A DNA stretch of 6,768 nucleotides from Candidatus Atribacteria bacterium (GTDB lineage: Bacteria > Atribacterota > JALVIU01): NCBI GenBank assembly GCA_027028665.1, contig JALVIU010000400.1, positions 1 to 6,768 on the forward strand, in the 5' to 3' direction. Positions 5,631 to 6,768 of this stretch are shown one piece after another. A program made the translations under genes and the position numbers. Position 1 is the stretch's first letter. Each line of letters starts with the position of its first letter. The notes below the pieces were generated by a model. It was given only the letters and a program-made list of their open reading frames with translations, was not told the origin of the DNA and made no database searches.

Positions 5631-5763
5631 TTCCCCACACTCCAGCCCTTCCTTTCCCTTGGTATATTTTCTTGTAAGCTCTATTTTTCCATAAAGAGGT
5701 CCTCTCCTTTTTATCAGGTTCAACTGAAAATCAACCCTACAAAGCCAAGCCCCCACTATAATA

Positions 5764-5792
5764 TTTACCAGAAAGAGAAAGTATGATAAAAT
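5764..5792 (+). promoter_or_regulatory. Candidate promoter for the PhoU/TrkA_C-MgtE operon
   Basis: TTTACC (5764-5769) and TAAAAT (5787-5792) are 17 nt apart, giving a short leader before AAGGAG at 5808-5813 and ATG 5821. A perfect TATAAT at 5757-5762 has no acceptable -35 and is a weaker alternative. Confidence 0.45.
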
Positions 5793-5820
5793 AAAAACAC
5801 AAAACATAAGGAGAGAAACT

Positions 5821-6402
5821 ATGAATATAAGAAATGCAAAGGAGATTTTAGAGGAGCTGAGGAGGATATCCCAGATTATCGTGGATTTAGGGTATTCTGC
5901 TATACTTCAGAATGATAAAGACCTTGCCATAGAGGCAAACAGGTTAAAGAGGAAGATCAATGACCTATCGTATGAGATAAGACTTTCTATTATATATGCA
6001 TCAAAGGGTGCATGGACTACCAGAGAAGAGATAGAACAGCTTGCATCAGTCCTTCAGGTAGGGGTTGCAGCCAAAGAGATAAGTGATGGGGTGGAAGACC
6101 TCATAGCTATTGTAATAAGGGGTAAAGGTGTACACCCTATATTGAGGAGTGTTTTTGGTAGGGAGTACAAGATGCAGCTTATACAGATACCAGAAGATGC
6201 AAAAAAAATTTCATTTAGAACTTTAGATATCCCAGAGGATATAACTATAGATTATATAAGAAGGGGGGATGAGATAGAGTTTGGACCTATTGAAGCTATA
6301 TCTGAAATGGCAGCAGGGGATACCATTTTGTTAAGTGGCCCTCCAGAAAAGGTGGAGATATTCACAGGAGAGATGTACAAACTTCTAAATGAAAAAAGAT
6401 AA
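5821..6402 (+). CDS. PhoU-like plus TrkA_C domain protein, probable regulatory subunit of a cation transporter
   Basis: This 193-residue cytosolic protein has two parts. Residues 1-105 are a PhoU-like helical bundle with acidic helix segments (DKDLAIEANRLKRKINDLSYEIRL, 32-55, and VAAKEISDGVEDLIAIV, 82-98). Residues about 115-185 are a TrkA_C (RCK_C) domain, with MQLIQIPEDA, the RRGDEIEFGP turn at 147-156 and GDTILLSGPPEKVE at 166-179. This architecture corresponds to the group I know as COG3273, typically encoded with one or two COG1824 MgtE-like permease genes in archaea and some thermophilic bacteria; that is exactly the arrangement here. TrkA_C domains bind small ligands and gate K+ or other ion transport, so a regulatory role on the adjacent membrane protein is inferred. 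AAGGAG (5808-5813) lies 7 nt before the ATG. The stop overlaps the next gene by 14 nt. Confidence 0.85.
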   Translation: MNIRNAKEILEELRRISQIIVDLGYSAILQNDKDLAIEANRLKRKINDLSYEIRLSIIYASKGAWTTREEIEQLASVLQVGVAAKEISDGVEDLIAIVIRGKGVHPILRSVFGREYKMQLIQIPEDAKKISFRTLDIPEDITIDYIRRGDEIEFGPIEAISEMAAGDTILLSGPPEKVEIFTGEMYKLLNEKR

Positions 6403-6768
6403 AAGCATTATACATACAATCCTCTATCAGGTATTCCCTATCCTTCTTTTTACATCTATTGGAGAGGGATTTACAGGTATATTGCTAAATGGTATGGAGA
6501 AAGAACTTGTCCTTCTTCCAGGTCTTTTGATCCTTGTCCCTGCTATAACTGACATGAGGGGAAATATTGGCACTGCCTTTGGCTCTCGCCTAAGCACCAT
6601 GCTCCATATAGGACTTATAAAGCCTGTGTTTCGACTAAAGGATCTGGTTTTGGAAAATATATATGCATCCTTTTCTCTAAGCCTTGGTATGGCTATATTT
6701 TTAGGTTTTTTGGCACATATATTCTCTCTTATCTTAGGTATAAAATCTATAGGCCCCATAAGGCTTAT
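6389..6768 (+). CDS. MgtE-type divalent cation transporter, half-size membrane domain (cut by right edge)
   Basis: The frame starts at ATG 6389 and stays open for 126 codons to the window end. It begins with MKKDKSIIHT and enters a membrane helix at about 10-28, a second at about 40-52 and a third at about 95-118. The signature between helices 2 and 3, PAITDMRGNIGTAFGSRLS (51-69), is the conserved acidic/glycine motif of the MgtE integral membrane domain (PF01769). The Asp there lies on the cation pathway in characterised MgtE proteins. There is no cytosolic N or CBS domain ahead of the membrane part, unlike canonical MgtE; this is the half-transporter form (COG1824), and the PhoU/TrkA_C protein upstream probably replaces the missing regulatory domains. 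A TAA immediately before ATG 6389 rules out an earlier in-frame start. There is no good ribosome site within normal distance, so initiation is probably coupled to the overlapping upstream gene. Confidence 0.85.
   Translation, partial: MKKDKSIIHTILYQVFPILLFTSIGEGFTGILLNGMEKELVLLPGLLILVPAITDMRGNIGTAFGSRLSTMLHIGLIKPVFRLKDLVLENIYASFSLSLGMAIFLGFLAHIFSLILGIKSIGPIRL

Noticed and set aside
5613-5807. Leftward 64-codon open frame in the large intergenic region
   Set aside because: The N-terminal part is hydrophobic, but the rest runs through repeat DNA; I see no ribosome site or homology, and it would overlap the promoter of the rightward cation operon.
6427-6759. Leftward 110-codon open frame at the right end
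   Set aside because: It is antisense to the MgtE-type membrane domain, which has clear signature motifs.

Overview
The window looks like chromosomal DNA from an A+T-rich, probably thermophilic, low-G+C Gram-positive (Firmicutes/Clostridia-like) bacterium. The signals are bacterial: strong Shine-Dalgarno sites (AAGGAG, GAGGTGAT), SigA-type promoters including two with TTGACA and a 17-bp spacer, and one textbook intrinsic terminator. Heavy use of AGA/AGG and ATA codons, and gene families shared with thermophiles and archaea (DUF355, PhoU/TrkA_C plus half-MgtE), fit a thermophilic anaerobe. The lineage is an inference; no rRNA or marker gene is present. I see no phage, IS, CRISPR array, tRNA or rRNA.

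Layout, left to right. Positions 1-231 (minus) hold the N-terminal third of an MntP-type manganese exporter running off the left edge. Positions 232-642 are an intergenic region with a cluster of diverged hairpin repeats and a very A+T-rich promoter region. Positions 643-1644 (+) encode an extended SDR/NAD-dependent epimerase-like protein. Positions 1756-3282 (+), behind an excellent promoter, encode a membrane-anchored parvulin foldase (PrsA/SurA type) with an extraordinary Thr/Pro-rich tail of about 155 residues. A perfect terminator follows and abuts the extended -10 promoter of a DUF355 adenosine-specific kinase-like gene (3380-3862, +). That gene converges on, and overlaps by 4 bp, a leftward two-gene operon: an HTH regulator (4766-5293, -), then a protein usually labelled 'quinate 5-dehydrogenase' (3859-4755, -). 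The operon has a TTGACA/TAAAAT promoter with palindromes over its start site. A 527-bp intergenic region (5294-5820) carries more copies of the hairpin repeat. Positions 5821-6402 (+) encode a PhoU-like plus TrkA_C protein, overlapping by 14 bp the start of an MgtE-family half transporter that runs off the right edge.

Functional themes are divalent-cation homeostasis at both ends (Mn2+ export; probable Mg2+ or other cation transport under a cytosolic regulatory subunit), extracytoplasmic protein folding, and two little-characterised enzymes. The points most worth a second look are the foldase tail, the regulator/'quinate dehydrogenase' module with its operator-like palindromes, and the overlapping convergent junction with an intragenic hairpin.
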